A stretch of DNA of 6,131 bases, taken from assembly GCA_028691625.1 (NCBI GenBank), contig JAQUYZ010000120.1, forward strand, positions 1 through 6,131, in the 5' to 3' direction. Numbering within the stretch: the stretch's first letter is position 1; each line of letters begins with the position of its first letter. The stretch is from Eubacteriales bacterium. GTDB taxonomy: Bacteria; Bacillota; Clostridia; Peptostreptococcales; Anaerovoracaceae. Both the position numbers and the translations under genes were made by a program. Under the pieces are notes generated by a model, which saw nothing but the letters and a program-made list of their open reading frames with translations, had not been told where the DNA came from and searched no databases. Shown here in pieces: positions 1-5,116 of the stretch.

Positions 1-53
1 ATCTCCCGGAGCTTGATGATGATCTGCTCCACCGTGAATGCTTTCCTTGGCAT
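1..53 (-). CDS. IS3-family transposase OrfA, N-terminus only
   Basis: The first 17 codons plus two bases are visible, and they read MPRKAFTVEQIIIKLRE. This resembles the N-terminus of IS3-family OrfA proteins, where a basic start and an F-T-x-E-Q-I-I-x-K-L-R segment open the helix-turn-helix domain that binds the element's ends. The start is ATG at 53-51, preceded by AAGGAG at 67-62 with an 8-base spacer. The gene runs off the left edge, so the frameshift region and the DDE domain in OrfB cannot be judged. Family assignment rests on this short match and on the adjoining IS terminus. Confidence 0.7.
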   Translation of the reverse strand, partial: MPRKAFTVEQIIIKLRE

Positions 54-61
54 TGATCCCA

Positions 62-106
62 CTCCTTTGCGTTATTATACCAGATCGACTAACTTTCAAT
101 CTGGTA
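62..106 (-). promoter_or_regulatory. IS3 element promoter with overlapping inverted repeat
   Basis: A perfect TATAAT (-10) lies at 79-74, about 20 bases upstream of the OrfA start codon. No good -35 is seen at the usual 17-base distance; TTGAAA is present but only 14 bases away. An 8-bp inverted repeat (TACCAGAT at 78-85, ATCTGGTA at 99-106, 13-base loop) overlaps the -10 and fills the spacer and -35 region. This is where an operator, or a host or transposase binding site near the IS end, could act. AAGGAG at 67-62 is the ribosome site. Confidence 0.5.
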
Positions 107-124
107 CAACGCTCGGGGGCAGGG

Positions 125-757
125 TCAATAGGTGTCCTTGGATTCTTCCAGCATGGGTTCGATCGCCAGCACTTCGCGTCGTCCCTGCGCATTCACACCG
201 CAGACGATCTGGATGGCCATGCTGACGACACGGCCGCCATAACGCACCTTCTCGTACAGTGCGTCGACCCAGAGCACGGGATACGCTTCTCCCGCCAACG
301 GACGTTCCCTGAACGATTGGACCTGTTCGTTGAGTCCTTTGGTCATCTCGCTTACCTGGCTGCGGGACAGGTTCTCGATGCCCAGGCTCTTTGCGAGCTT
401 GTCCATCTTGCGAGTGGATACCCCTTGCACGAAAGCCTCCTGAACCACTTGGATCAGAGCTGCTTCACTGCGTTTACGCTCTGTTATGAAGAAGGGGATG
501 TAGCCGCCATTTCTGACTTTGGGGATCAGGAGATACATGGTTCCCATCCGGGTATCGTACCTTCGTGGACGATACCCGCTCCGGCTACTGATTCGATCAT
601 TGCAGTGCGCGTTCTTCTCTGCCCCTAATTTGCTTGAAACTTCCGCTTCCATCAGTTGTGCGCAAAGCCATTCCAGCATGCTGAGCATCGGGTCGGCTTC
701 TCCCATACACCGCAGTAGCAATTCCATGAGATTTGTGGTATCGTTTTTCTTGGCCAT
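125..757 (-). pseudogene. IS256-family (mutator) transposase, truncated by IS3 insertion
   Basis: A DDE transposase that would normally move the element by a copy-out route. Only 210 residues remain, against about 400 for the family. Visible parts are an N-terminal region with R-S-G-Y-R-P-R-R-Y-D-T-R and L-I-P-K-V-R-N-G near residues 59-84, a helix-turn-helix-like segment near 114-143 (STRKMDKLAKSLGIENLSRS), and the first catalytic Asp in LWVDALYEKVR (D165). The second Asp, the Glu and the C-terminal RNase H portion are missing, so it should be inactive. The start is ATG 757-755, just after GGAGGAG (771-765). An in-frame ATG at 793 lacks a comparable site and would add 12 residues. The stop codon at 127-125 is the first three bases of the inserted IS3 element, not native sequence. 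Confidence 0.9.
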
Positions 758-823
758 TGGTGTGCTCCTCCTCTTTGAATGCTGTAGCATCATTCATTCT
801 AGCGGAGTACCAATGGCTTTTCC
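128..823 (-). mobile_element. IS256-family element remnant, interrupted by IS3
   Basis: This is the upstream part of an IS256-family (mutator-type) insertion sequence: its outer end, its leader and about half of its transposase gene. The outer end is placed only roughly, near GGAAAAGCC at 823-815, because the partner inverted repeat would lie beyond the left edge. The gene is broken at 127/128 by the IS3-family element. Whether the rest of the IS256 copy continues on the far side of the IS3 insertion cannot be seen. Confidence 0.65.
753..817 (-). promoter_or_regulatory. IS256 leader hairpin covering SD and start codon
   Basis: On the minus strand, GCCATTGGT (817-809) is the exact reverse complement of ACCAATGGC (761-753), and the second arm contains the transposase ATG. 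Inside this stem, CTCC (807-804) can pair with GGAG (768-765) of the ribosome site. A transcript starting outside the element would therefore fold with both SD and start codon paired. One starting inside, downstream of 809, would not. This resembles known protection of IS elements against read-through, as in IS10. The pairing is seen by eye and the role is inferred. Confidence 0.5.
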
Positions 824-1195
824 ATTAATTTATGAAATTGCGAACTTTATTGTATTCCATCATGTTTCGTCTTTCAAATGTGCAATAATACAAGTCAAAG
901 GCATACACGACAAAGCTTTTTCTTATGAAACAACAATTTTTTAGTTAAACTTAATACAACCTTGTAAAATGAAACAGAGAAACACGACTTTTAGGTATTC
1001 TTCCCAAACCCATATACGATTTGTGTTTCTTATATTCAGAAGCCACCATATCACTGTTATTCCCGCGATAAGACACAAGAATAACCATTTTACTAGATTC
1101 AAGGACACACCAAGGAGTATAATCGCGGAAAGGCTTCCAATTAAATAAAGGTATCGCAAAACATTACCATTTACCTTATGATGGAGATGGGTACA
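824..1195 (-). other. AT-rich stretch with little recognisable content
   Basis: Between the IS256 end and the palindrome after yfcE the sequence is clearly AT-richer than either flank. The only candidate gene is the small membrane ORF at 941-1159. In 824-940 I find no ORF with a ribosome site, no RNA gene, no convincing promoter and no terminator. This could be the old chromosomal sequence into which the IS256 element inserted. Confidence 0.5.
941..1159 (-). CDS. Possible small membrane protein, 72 aa
   Basis: The predicted protein is very hydrophobic. Likely membrane segments lie at about residues 4-23, 24-41 and 54-70, joined by a polar stretch near 42-53 (NIRNTNRIWVWE). I do not recognise a family. 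Support for translation is poor: the start would be TTG, the nearest SD-like AAGG is 14 bases away, and there is no in-frame ATG. The same frame stays open upstream through the palindrome into yfcE. It may therefore be a chance open frame, or a membrane protein that lost its real 5' end when the palindrome region formed. Part of its sequence (1124-1136) repeats a 13-mer from the downstream hairpin arm. Confidence 0.3.
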   Translation of the reverse strand: MRYLYLIGSLSAIILLGVSLNLVKWLFLCLIAGITVIWWLLNIRNTNRIWVWEEYLKVVFLCFILQGCIKFN

Positions 1196-1270
1196 AAATA
1201 TTATCTCAAAAAAGAAACGCGGAAAGGCTTGTGGGCAAAGCCTTTCCGGTGAGAATTTGAGATAATATTT
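1196..1270. repeat. Nested palindrome: 15-bp outer arms around an 11-bp hairpin
   Basis: The outer arms AAATATTATCTCAAA (1196-1210) and TTTGAGATAATATTT (1256-1270) are perfect 15-bp reverse complements. Between them an 11-bp stem (1220-1230 with 1238-1248) closes a 7-base loop. A third, looser 9-bp pair encloses both (TATCGCAAA at 1152-1160, TTTGCGATA at 1273-1281). The inner hairpin serves as the yfcE terminator, but outer arms of this length are more than a terminator needs. It may be a MITE-like or other intergenic repeat; no target duplication is evident. Confidence 0.7.
1208..1248 (-). terminator. Intrinsic terminator downstream of yfcE
   Basis: On the minus strand, CGGAAAGGCTT (1248-1238) and AAGCCTTTCCG (1230-1220) form an 11-bp stem with loop TGCCCAC. 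The run TTTCTTTTTT follows at 1217-1208. The structure begins about 50 bases after the yfcE stop codon. On the plus strand the hairpin is followed by GTGAGAATTT, a poor U-tract, so it should work mainly in the minus direction. Confidence 0.8.
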
Positions 1271-1298
1271 GATTTGCGATAACGAGTTTTGATCGCAG

Positions 1299-1757
1299 CT
1301 ACTGCCTTACCGGGATGAGAATCTTTTCGACAGACAGCTCTTTTCCGTTGATCGTCAGAATGGCAAGGGTGATTTCCTGATCGAAGCGTCTTTTGCCGCA
1401 GCTGCCCGGATTCAGCCAGAGCCTGCCGTCGATCATCTGTTCGGCGTATTTGTGGGAATGGCCGAAGATGACCGCATCAATACCGTGAAGTTCCGGAGGG
1501 ACAAACTTCTTGTTGTGAACAACGAAGAGGACGCAGTCCTCAATCTGAACGGTGATGCTCTCCGGCAGATGCTCCGCCCACTCCTTATCGTTATTGCCGC
1601 GAACGACATAAAGCGGAGCCAGCGCGGAAAGCTGATCGAGAATCTGCTGGTTGTTGATGTCGCCGCCGTGGATGATGGCGTCACAGCCGGTGATGGTTTG
1701 AATGACTTCCGGGCGGAGCAGGCCGTGTGTGTCGGACAGAACAGCAACTCTTGTCAA
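1299..1757 (-). CDS. yfcE: YfcE/MJ0936-type metallophosphoesterase
   Basis: A 152-residue cytoplasmic calcineurin-like phosphoesterase; family members are dimetal phosphodiesterases whose physiological substrate is generally unknown. The metal-binding set is complete: D9 and H11 (SDTHG), D33 (HGGDIN), N55 in RGNND, H81 (VVHNKK), and H100 and H102 in FGHSH. LNPGSCG near residues 116-122 is also typical. The length matches the short bacterial members. The start is TTG at 1757-1755, chosen because GGAGGG (1769-1764) stands 6 bases upstream and the D-x-H motif begins at the expected residue 9. The gene stands alone: the McrC fragment ends about 107 bases upstream and a strong terminator follows. 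In many Firmicutes a yfcE-like gene follows rph/rdgB, and those are not in the window. It appears intact. Confidence 0.93.
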   Translation of the reverse strand: MTRVAVLSDTHGLLRPEVIQTITGCDAIIHGGDINNQQILDQLSALAPLYVVRGNNDKEWAEHLPESITVQIEDCVLFVVHNKKFVPPELHGIDAVIFGHSHKYAEQMIDGRLWLNPGSCGKRRFDQEITLAILTINGKELSVEKILIPVRQ

Positions 1758-1763
1758 GGGAAT

Positions 1764-1769
1764 CCCTCC
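1764..1769 (-). promoter_or_regulatory. Ribosome site fixing the TTG start of yfcE
   Basis: GGAGGG with a 6-base spacer to TTG at 1757. No in-frame ATG or GTG is better placed, so this site decides the start. Confidence 0.75.
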
Positions 1770-1780
1770 AATCCGGAATC

Positions 1781-1809
1781 ATTGTAGCGACCTATTGCGG
1801 TATACAACA
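1781..1809 (-). promoter_or_regulatory. Possible sigma-A-type promoter for yfcE
   Basis: TACAAT (1786-1781) could be a -10. TTGTAT (1807-1802) with a 15-base spacer, or TGTTGT (1809-1804) with 17 bases, could be the -35. Both are imperfect. The placement is sensible because yfcE starts at 1757 and has no close upstream partner, but this remains a weak call. Confidence 0.3.
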
Positions 1810-1864
1810 GTTGCGCGGGAGCAGGAATCACTCTGAGTTTCAAGAGGATTCACCTTCCGTGTAT

Positions 1865-2302
1865 TCATTCGAAAAACTCATGGCAGATTTCATCCAGCTG
1901 CTTGCGGATTCCCGTAAACTCCTGATTCAGATCCAGCGTCTTTACCGAAATCCGGTTGCCACTCATCTGATACACATGATCCGGCGCAATTTCCTCATCC
2001 GTTTTTGCATAGAGCAGCATACCGGCAACCTCATGAGGATGATCCTTCATCGCAAGCTCCTTGTTCTTCACATAAGTAAAAATCTGATAGAGATTGCCCG
2101 AGTGCAGCGTGTGTGTCCCGAACTGAGCCTGCGTCGTATGGGCGTAATACTTCGCGTCGATGATCAGCACGCGGCGTTCATCCCGGCTGGTCAGTGTGAT
2201 GTCCGTCTGCATCAGCGGCAGCATGTCGCCCATGCCGTCGTCGAGCTGCCAGTCAATCTGCGCGGCCGAGGCGATGATTTCAGGATGCTCTCTGCGGTAG
2301 TA
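1865..2302 (-). pseudogene. mcrC: McrC C-terminal nuclease domain fragment (fused to RT remnant)
   Basis: McrC is the endonuclease subunit of McrBC-type modification-dependent restriction systems and works with the GTPase McrB. About 145 C-terminal residues remain, against roughly 350-430 for full McrC proteins. The segment starts at YYRREHPE. It contains ASAAQIDWQLDDG, then TDITL and LIIDAKYY, which give the PD-(D/E)XK core (D137, D152 and K154 counted from a TTG at 2611, or D86, D101 and K103 from the favoured ATG at 2458). HTLHSGNLYQIFTYV and GMLLYAKTDEE follow, both characteristic of Firmicutes McrC. The N-terminal part that binds McrB is missing, and no mcrB is present. The reading frame is undamaged and continues in frame from the reverse-transcriptase fragment upstream. 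A chimeric protein of 197 residues could therefore be made, but restriction activity is not expected. Confidence 0.82.
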
Positions 2303-2458
2303 GGCTGTCTTGTCTACTCCGTCTATTCCTGTTGCTTTCTTTTTTGCCTGTTTCTTTTGCTCTACCATCAGAGTCTGCTCATTGACATTGTGCATCAGAT
2401 TCTGCACTGTCGGGTATGTTGCTGACTGGTACCTTATTCCCTTTGTTTCTGGTTCCAT
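2300..2458 (-). pseudogene. ltrA: Group II intron reverse transcriptase/maturase, N-terminal fragment
   Basis: The ATG at 2458 has GGGAGG 9 bases upstream and opens about 53 codons, starting MEPETKGIRYQSATYPTV. Further on come NLMHNVNEQTLMVEQKKQ and KKATGIDGVDKTAY, the lead-in to the RT palm in intron-encoded proteins (A-T/V-G-I/V-D-G/x-V-x-K-x-x-Y). The match then stops and McrC sequence begins at about 2303-2295, around a TAY-Y overlap. The YADD catalytic block, maturase and HNH regions are absent, so it cannot act as an RT. A longer in-frame opening from TTG 2611 would only translate intron RNA. Identification comes from family memory and one motif. Confidence 0.65.
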
Positions 2459-2474
2459 ACGCATTGGCCTCCCG
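2453..2474 (-). promoter_or_regulatory. Ribosome site and start of the RT-McrC chimera
   Basis: GGGAGG is followed by CCA-ATG-CGT-ATG. Spacing is 3 bases to the first ATG and 9 to the second (2458), so the second is the better start. This site would drive translation of the fused 197-residue frame. Confidence 0.5.
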
Positions 2475-2675
2475 TGCCGCGTCTGTTTCCCCGCAGGGAA
2501 CGATTTCCTGCTGCTCCCTTCGCTCCATCTGTTTTCACAGACTTCTTCGCTACTATGAAGCAGTCCTACTTCTGCCATACCATCAGGTTCTCTCCATTTG
2601 CAAGACTTCAATCCCCCTTAAGCTCGGATTCTTTCTGATCGTCTCTTCACTTCAGATTCATAAATTCCATCCATC

Positions 2676-3107
2676 TTACCAGAAAGAAACTCCGTCAAAG
2701 GGGAGGCTGCATCCCGGGTTCTGCTTGTAAAACTTCTCTAAATAATCCGGCCGCCCTCCCACGAAAATATCTATCGCACAGCAATCTTCCTCATTAAGGA
2801 ATGCACCATGGGGAATCCCTGACGGCAAATAAATTACATCTCCAGAAGTTACATGAAAAAGTTTGCCGTCAATAATCTCATCACAGCTTCCAGATACAAC
2901 TATCATTATCTGTGTTTGGGGGTGCGTATGCACTTCAAATTCCGAAAACTTTTCCATTTTTAAAAAACTAAGTGTCAATTTTTCCGTATTGACTAGGTGA
3001 CTTAGCGATCCTTTCACCAATTCCGTTTCAGGTACATCAGTTTGAGGTTTTACAACGTACATCGAAAAAACCTCTTCGGGTGCCACTATAAAATCATTTC
3101 TATTCAT
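2676..3107 (-). CDS. Small single-domain cupin protein
   Basis: A 143-residue cytoplasmic beta-barrel protein. Cupin motif 1 is seen as H60-T-H62 then Q66 and G73 (VHTHPQTQ...VVSG), with Gln in place of the usual Glu ligand. Motif 2 is G89 followed by LPSGIPHG (P95, G97, H100) and N105. These would hold one metal ion. Such stand-alone cupins include sugar isomerases, dioxygenases and ligand sensors, and the sequence does not choose between them. The start is ATG 3107 with GAGG 7 bases upstream; that site overlaps the stop of the amidohydrolase gene, 9 bases away. It is the last gene of the operon. The C-terminus (GCSLPFDGVSFW) lies close to the intron remnant and may have been altered by that junction. 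No terminator is seen behind it. Confidence 0.85.
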   Translation of the reverse strand: MNRNDFIVAPEEVFSMYVVKPQTDVPETELVKGSLSHLVNTEKLTLSFLKMEKFSEFEVHTHPQTQIMIVVSGSCDEIIDGKLFHVTSGDVIYLPSGIPHGAFLNEEDCCAIDIFVGGRPDYLEKFYKQNPGCSLPFDGVSFW

Positions 3108-3116
3108 AGTTTTTCC

Positions 3117-4040
3117 TCACCTAAACATATCCAACATATTTTGTGCCAAAAACAGATCTTTTTGTCGTTCTGTCAGACATGGTGCTTTTTCAGCCCATTC
3201 AATCATATTATTGTAAGTCCAAAACCTCATATTACCGGGAATGTCGCTTCCCCAAACAATTTTGCGCTCGCCAGCAATATTTAGCAGATGCTCTAATACC
3301 CACATTGCACGCTCCATATTTCCGGCTGTTTCAACAATCGCCGTAAGACCCATATAGATATTTTCTTTTCGACCCAATTTTGCCATAGCATCCCACTGCG
3401 GTCGCAGCTCAGAATTCGTATCAAAGTCATTTTTGCACATACAACCGTGTTCTATTATTATCGGCAGAGAAGGATATGCATCTGCTAACTTTGCAAATTG
3501 CTCTGTTTGATAGCCATTTGTTCCAATTAATCCCGTGTCAAACATTACAGCCATTTTATATTTTAATGCAATATCCCACAGATCGCTCATCCCCGGCGAA
3601 TCAAAAACTCTTAAATCTCTATGCATTCCCGACCAGCCATACTGTTCGCTGATTTCCATCTTAAAGACATTGGGCCTTGAAAGGGACGCGTAATGCTCAA
3701 GTGTACTGGCTGCATCCTTGGAAAACGGATCAACTTGTACTGAAGCAAAAAATCTCTTTGGATACCTTGCAACTGCTCCCGATATATACTCGTTGCAATC
3801 TCCAATAACACTATTTTGGATAATGAAGGCTTGATCAACACCTTCTTTGTCCATGTAGCTCAAAGCCAACTCGATTGGAAATGCCGAATCCGCAAGCCAT
3901 TCTGGAATAAAAGACTCTTCTACTCCATTTACCAACATTTTTCCGTTCTTTGTTCCTTGAGTCTTACCGCGTGTTGAAATTCCATCGATATACGGAAATG
4001 AATGAATATGTGCATCCACAATCCTTCTTCCATTTCTCAC
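3117..4040 (-). CDS. Amidohydrolase_2 family metal-dependent hydrolase (TIM barrel)
   Basis: A 307-residue cytoplasmic protein of the ACMSD/lactonase-like amidohydrolase_2 group, members of which hydrolyse lactones or decarboxylate ring acids. The strand-1 motif is VDAHIH (D9, H11, H13). PIIIEHG carries H198, and the strand-8 motif is VWGSDIPG with D266. Where many relatives have a metal-binding His before T-G, this protein reads MFDTG (D168), so its metal site may differ. The start is GTG 4040, with AGGGGGAG (4055-4048) 7 bases upstream. GTG overlaps the TGA of the sialidase-like gene in a 4-base GTGA, which points to coupled translation. In this operon a lactonase or deacetylase role on a sugar acid is reasonable, but it is inferred from context. 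The gene appears intact. Confidence 0.87.
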   Translation of the reverse strand: MRNGRRIVDAHIHSFPYIDGISTRGKTQGTKNGKMLVNGVEESFIPEWLADSAFPIELALSYMDKEGVDQAFIIQNSVIGDCNEYISGAVARYPKRFFASVQVDPFSKDAASTLEHYASLSRPNVFKMEISEQYGWSGMHRDLRVFDSPGMSDLWDIALKYKMAVMFDTGLIGTNGYQTEQFAKLADAYPSLPIIIEHGCMCKNDFDTNSELRPQWDAMAKLGRKENIYMGLTAIVETAGNMERAMWVLEHLLNIAGERKIVWGSDIPGNMRFWTYNNMIEWAEKAPCLTERQKDLFLAQNMLDMFR

Positions 4041-5098
4041 GGCGTATCTCCCCCTATTAATTCCTCATATGGGATACTCATAAGATAGTGCTGCATTCCA
4101 TTTTCAAATGCTACCAACAATTGTTCTTCATTATCATCTTTCAGGAGATGCGGATAGAAAAACAGATTGTCATTTTTACAAAGCGGTAACTTTCTCTTCC
4201 ATGAATTAAGTCCATCATCACTAATCCATATTTCCAGATTTGTTCTCGATGAAAAAGAAGTCGGTCCCTTATAGGAATTAGCATTAAATACCATGGCAAC
4301 ACTCTTGCCCAGTTTTGTCATCGAAATCTTGCTTCCTGCCCCCGGAATATCTGTTGCACGTGCCGGAGTCCACGTCGCACCACCATCCCAGCTTTCGCTG
4401 CGATAAAGGTATCCTGCTCTCTCCGCTCGTATCATCATCACCAAATGATCCGGTTCAATTTCAACAATATTGTTTTCCCACAACAGATAATCAGCTGACA
4501 AACACCCTTTTCGGTAGAAGGAATCTCCATTATCATCAGATATCATAACACCGCACTTTTTAGGCCAAACGGCATTATTCATGGTATCCTCCTCCGGTAT
4601 GCCTTTCCAATCCCAGTCTTTTACACATTCTTGCCAATAAACCGGGAAAACAAGTCTACCGCTCTTCAACTTAATTCCTTGACGAACACAAATTCCATTT
4701 ACTCCGCCGCCGATACTAACAGGTTCCGTCCATGTCTTTCCGCAATCATTCGTGTAAGAAACGAAGGACTGTAATTCTCGATACCTGCTTTCCGCGACAT
4801 AAGTTTGAATAAATAACATGGGCTTATTTTCGATTTCAGTGAACAGTTCCGTTGCCCATACTGCTCTACAAGAGTGTTCAAATGCTACAGATGGTTCTGA
4901 CCACGTTTTTCCGTTATCTGTGCTGCGAGTAACCAAGACTATATTATCATTAGCCGGCTCTCTCAGTCCGCCAGATAAAGCAAAAGATATCAAGCTTCCG
5001 TCTGGCATTCTGCGTAGTACGGGTTCACGGGCATATCGGTACCTTCCCTCAACATCCAATATTTGACTGGTTTTGTAATAGAATTGTTTCTCGCCCAT
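4037..5098 (-). CDS. Sialidase-family (BNR/Asp-box, GH33-like) glycosidase, cytoplasmic
   Basis: A six-bladed beta-propeller protein of 353 residues. Residue numbers here count from an upstream ATG at 5116. Five Asp boxes are visible: STDNGKTW (65-72), TNDCGKTW (122-129), SDDNGDSF (193-200), SWDGGATW (242-249) and the weaker SDDGLNSW (299-306). A likely GH33 catalytic set can be picked out: Arg triad R30, R230 and R291, acid/base D57, and nucleophile pair Y321 and E214. Spacings are close to those I recall for Micromonospora viridifaciens sialidase (R68, D92, E260, R276, R342, Y370). The classic R-I-P is R-E-P here. No signal peptide is present, so it would act on imported oligosaccharides. 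ATG 5098 is preferred because AAAGGA stands 8 bases upstream; ATG 5116 abuts the AKR stop but has only a weak site. True sialic acid specificity is not proven. Confidence 0.85.
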   Translation of the reverse strand: MGEKQFYYKTSQILDVEGRYRYAREPVLRRMPDGSLISFALSGGLREPANDNIVLVTRSTDNGKTWSEPSVAFEHSCRAVWATELFTEIENKPMLFIQTYVAESRYRELQSFVSYTNDCGKTWTEPVSIGGGVNGICVRQGIKLKSGRLVFPVYWQECVKDWDWKGIPEEDTMNNAVWPKKCGVMISDDNGDSFYRKGCLSADYLLWENNIVEIEPDHLVMMIRAERAGYLYRSESWDGGATWTPARATDIPGAGSKISMTKLGKSVAMVFNANSYKGPTSFSSRTNLEIWISDDGLNSWKRKLPLCKNDNLFFYPHLLKDDNEEQLLVAFENGMQHYLMSIPYEELIGGDTP

Positions 5099-5112
5099 AA
5101 ATGCATTCCTTT
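5099..5112 (-). promoter_or_regulatory. Ribosome site favouring the internal ATG of the sialidase-like gene
   Basis: AAAGGA (5112-5107) lies 8 bases before ATG 5098, inside what would be the first codons if ATG 5116 were used. The upstream ATG has only GGGAAAGA about 13 bases away. The shorter start leaves 18 bases after the aldo/keto reductase stop. Confidence 0.55.
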
Positions 5113-5116
5113 CCAT

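Larger units (their letters stand above)
1..127 (-). mobile_element. IS3-family insertion sequence, left end (partial)
   Basis: This is the first ~127 bases of an insertion sequence that continues past the left edge of the window. Read on the minus strand, it begins at 127 with TGACCCTGCCCCCGAG. That matches the TGA-plus-CCCC type of terminus I remember for IS3-family elements of the IS407 kind. A promoter-like leader, a good ribosome site and the start of an OrfA-like protein follow. The element interrupts the IS256-family transposase gene to its right: codons for Asp-Thr-Tyr run directly into the TGA of the IS end. The other end and the target duplication are outside the window, so the exact boundary is good only to within a few bases. 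Confidence 0.75.
2300..2640 (-). mobile_element. Group II intron remnant, 5' part with RT start
   Basis: Upstream of the RT start, the minus strand carries sequence typical of the pre-ORF region of clostridial group II introns: AATCCGAGCTTAAGGGGG, CTGATGGTATGGCAGAAG, CATAGTAGCGAAGAAGTC, GATGGAGCGAAGGG and GGGAAACAGACG. The region is GC-rich and structured, and not coding in character. The 5' GUGYG end is not found and domain I looks incomplete, so the right boundary at about 2640 is a guess. The conserved domain V and VI hairpins that close an intron are absent: everything after the first ~53 RT codons is deleted, with McrC sequence joined directly. The remnant cannot splice. Confidence 0.6.

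Noticed and set aside
38..628. Long plus-strand open frame, about 196 codons
   Set aside because: It lies antisense to the IS3 leader and the IS256 transposase, has no ribosome site, and the opposite strand has clear family motifs.
830..940. Possible promoter (TTGACT at 898-893, minus strand)
   Set aside because: No -10 is found at a suitable distance and no gene starts downstream before the IS256 end.
1196..1281. CRISPR-like or riboswitch interpretation of the repeated arms
   Set aside because: There are only paired inverted arms, no spaced direct repeats of constant length, and no riboswitch core motif; a terminator within a palindrome explains it better.
1865..2302. Active McrBC restriction system
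   Set aside because: There is no mcrB gene and the McrC N-terminal half is missing; only the C-terminal domain remains.
1727..2425. Plus-strand open frame, about 232 codons, opposite yfcE start and the McrC fragment
   Set aside because: The minus strand carries conserved YfcE and McrC motifs over the same bases; the plus-strand translation has no recognisable domain and no SD.
2459..2611. Extension of the RT-McrC frame upstream to a TTG at 2611
   Set aside because: The sequence looks like structured intron RNA, not protein-coding sequence, and the SD stands next to the ATG at 2458.
2618..2735. Open stretch of about 38 codons on the minus strand, overlapping the cupin end in another frame and containing GKMDGIYESEVKRRSERI
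   Set aside because: It looks protein-like but is short, begins after a stop inside the cupin gene, has no start or ribosome site, and I cannot assign a family. A translated search would settle whether it is a recombinase remnant.
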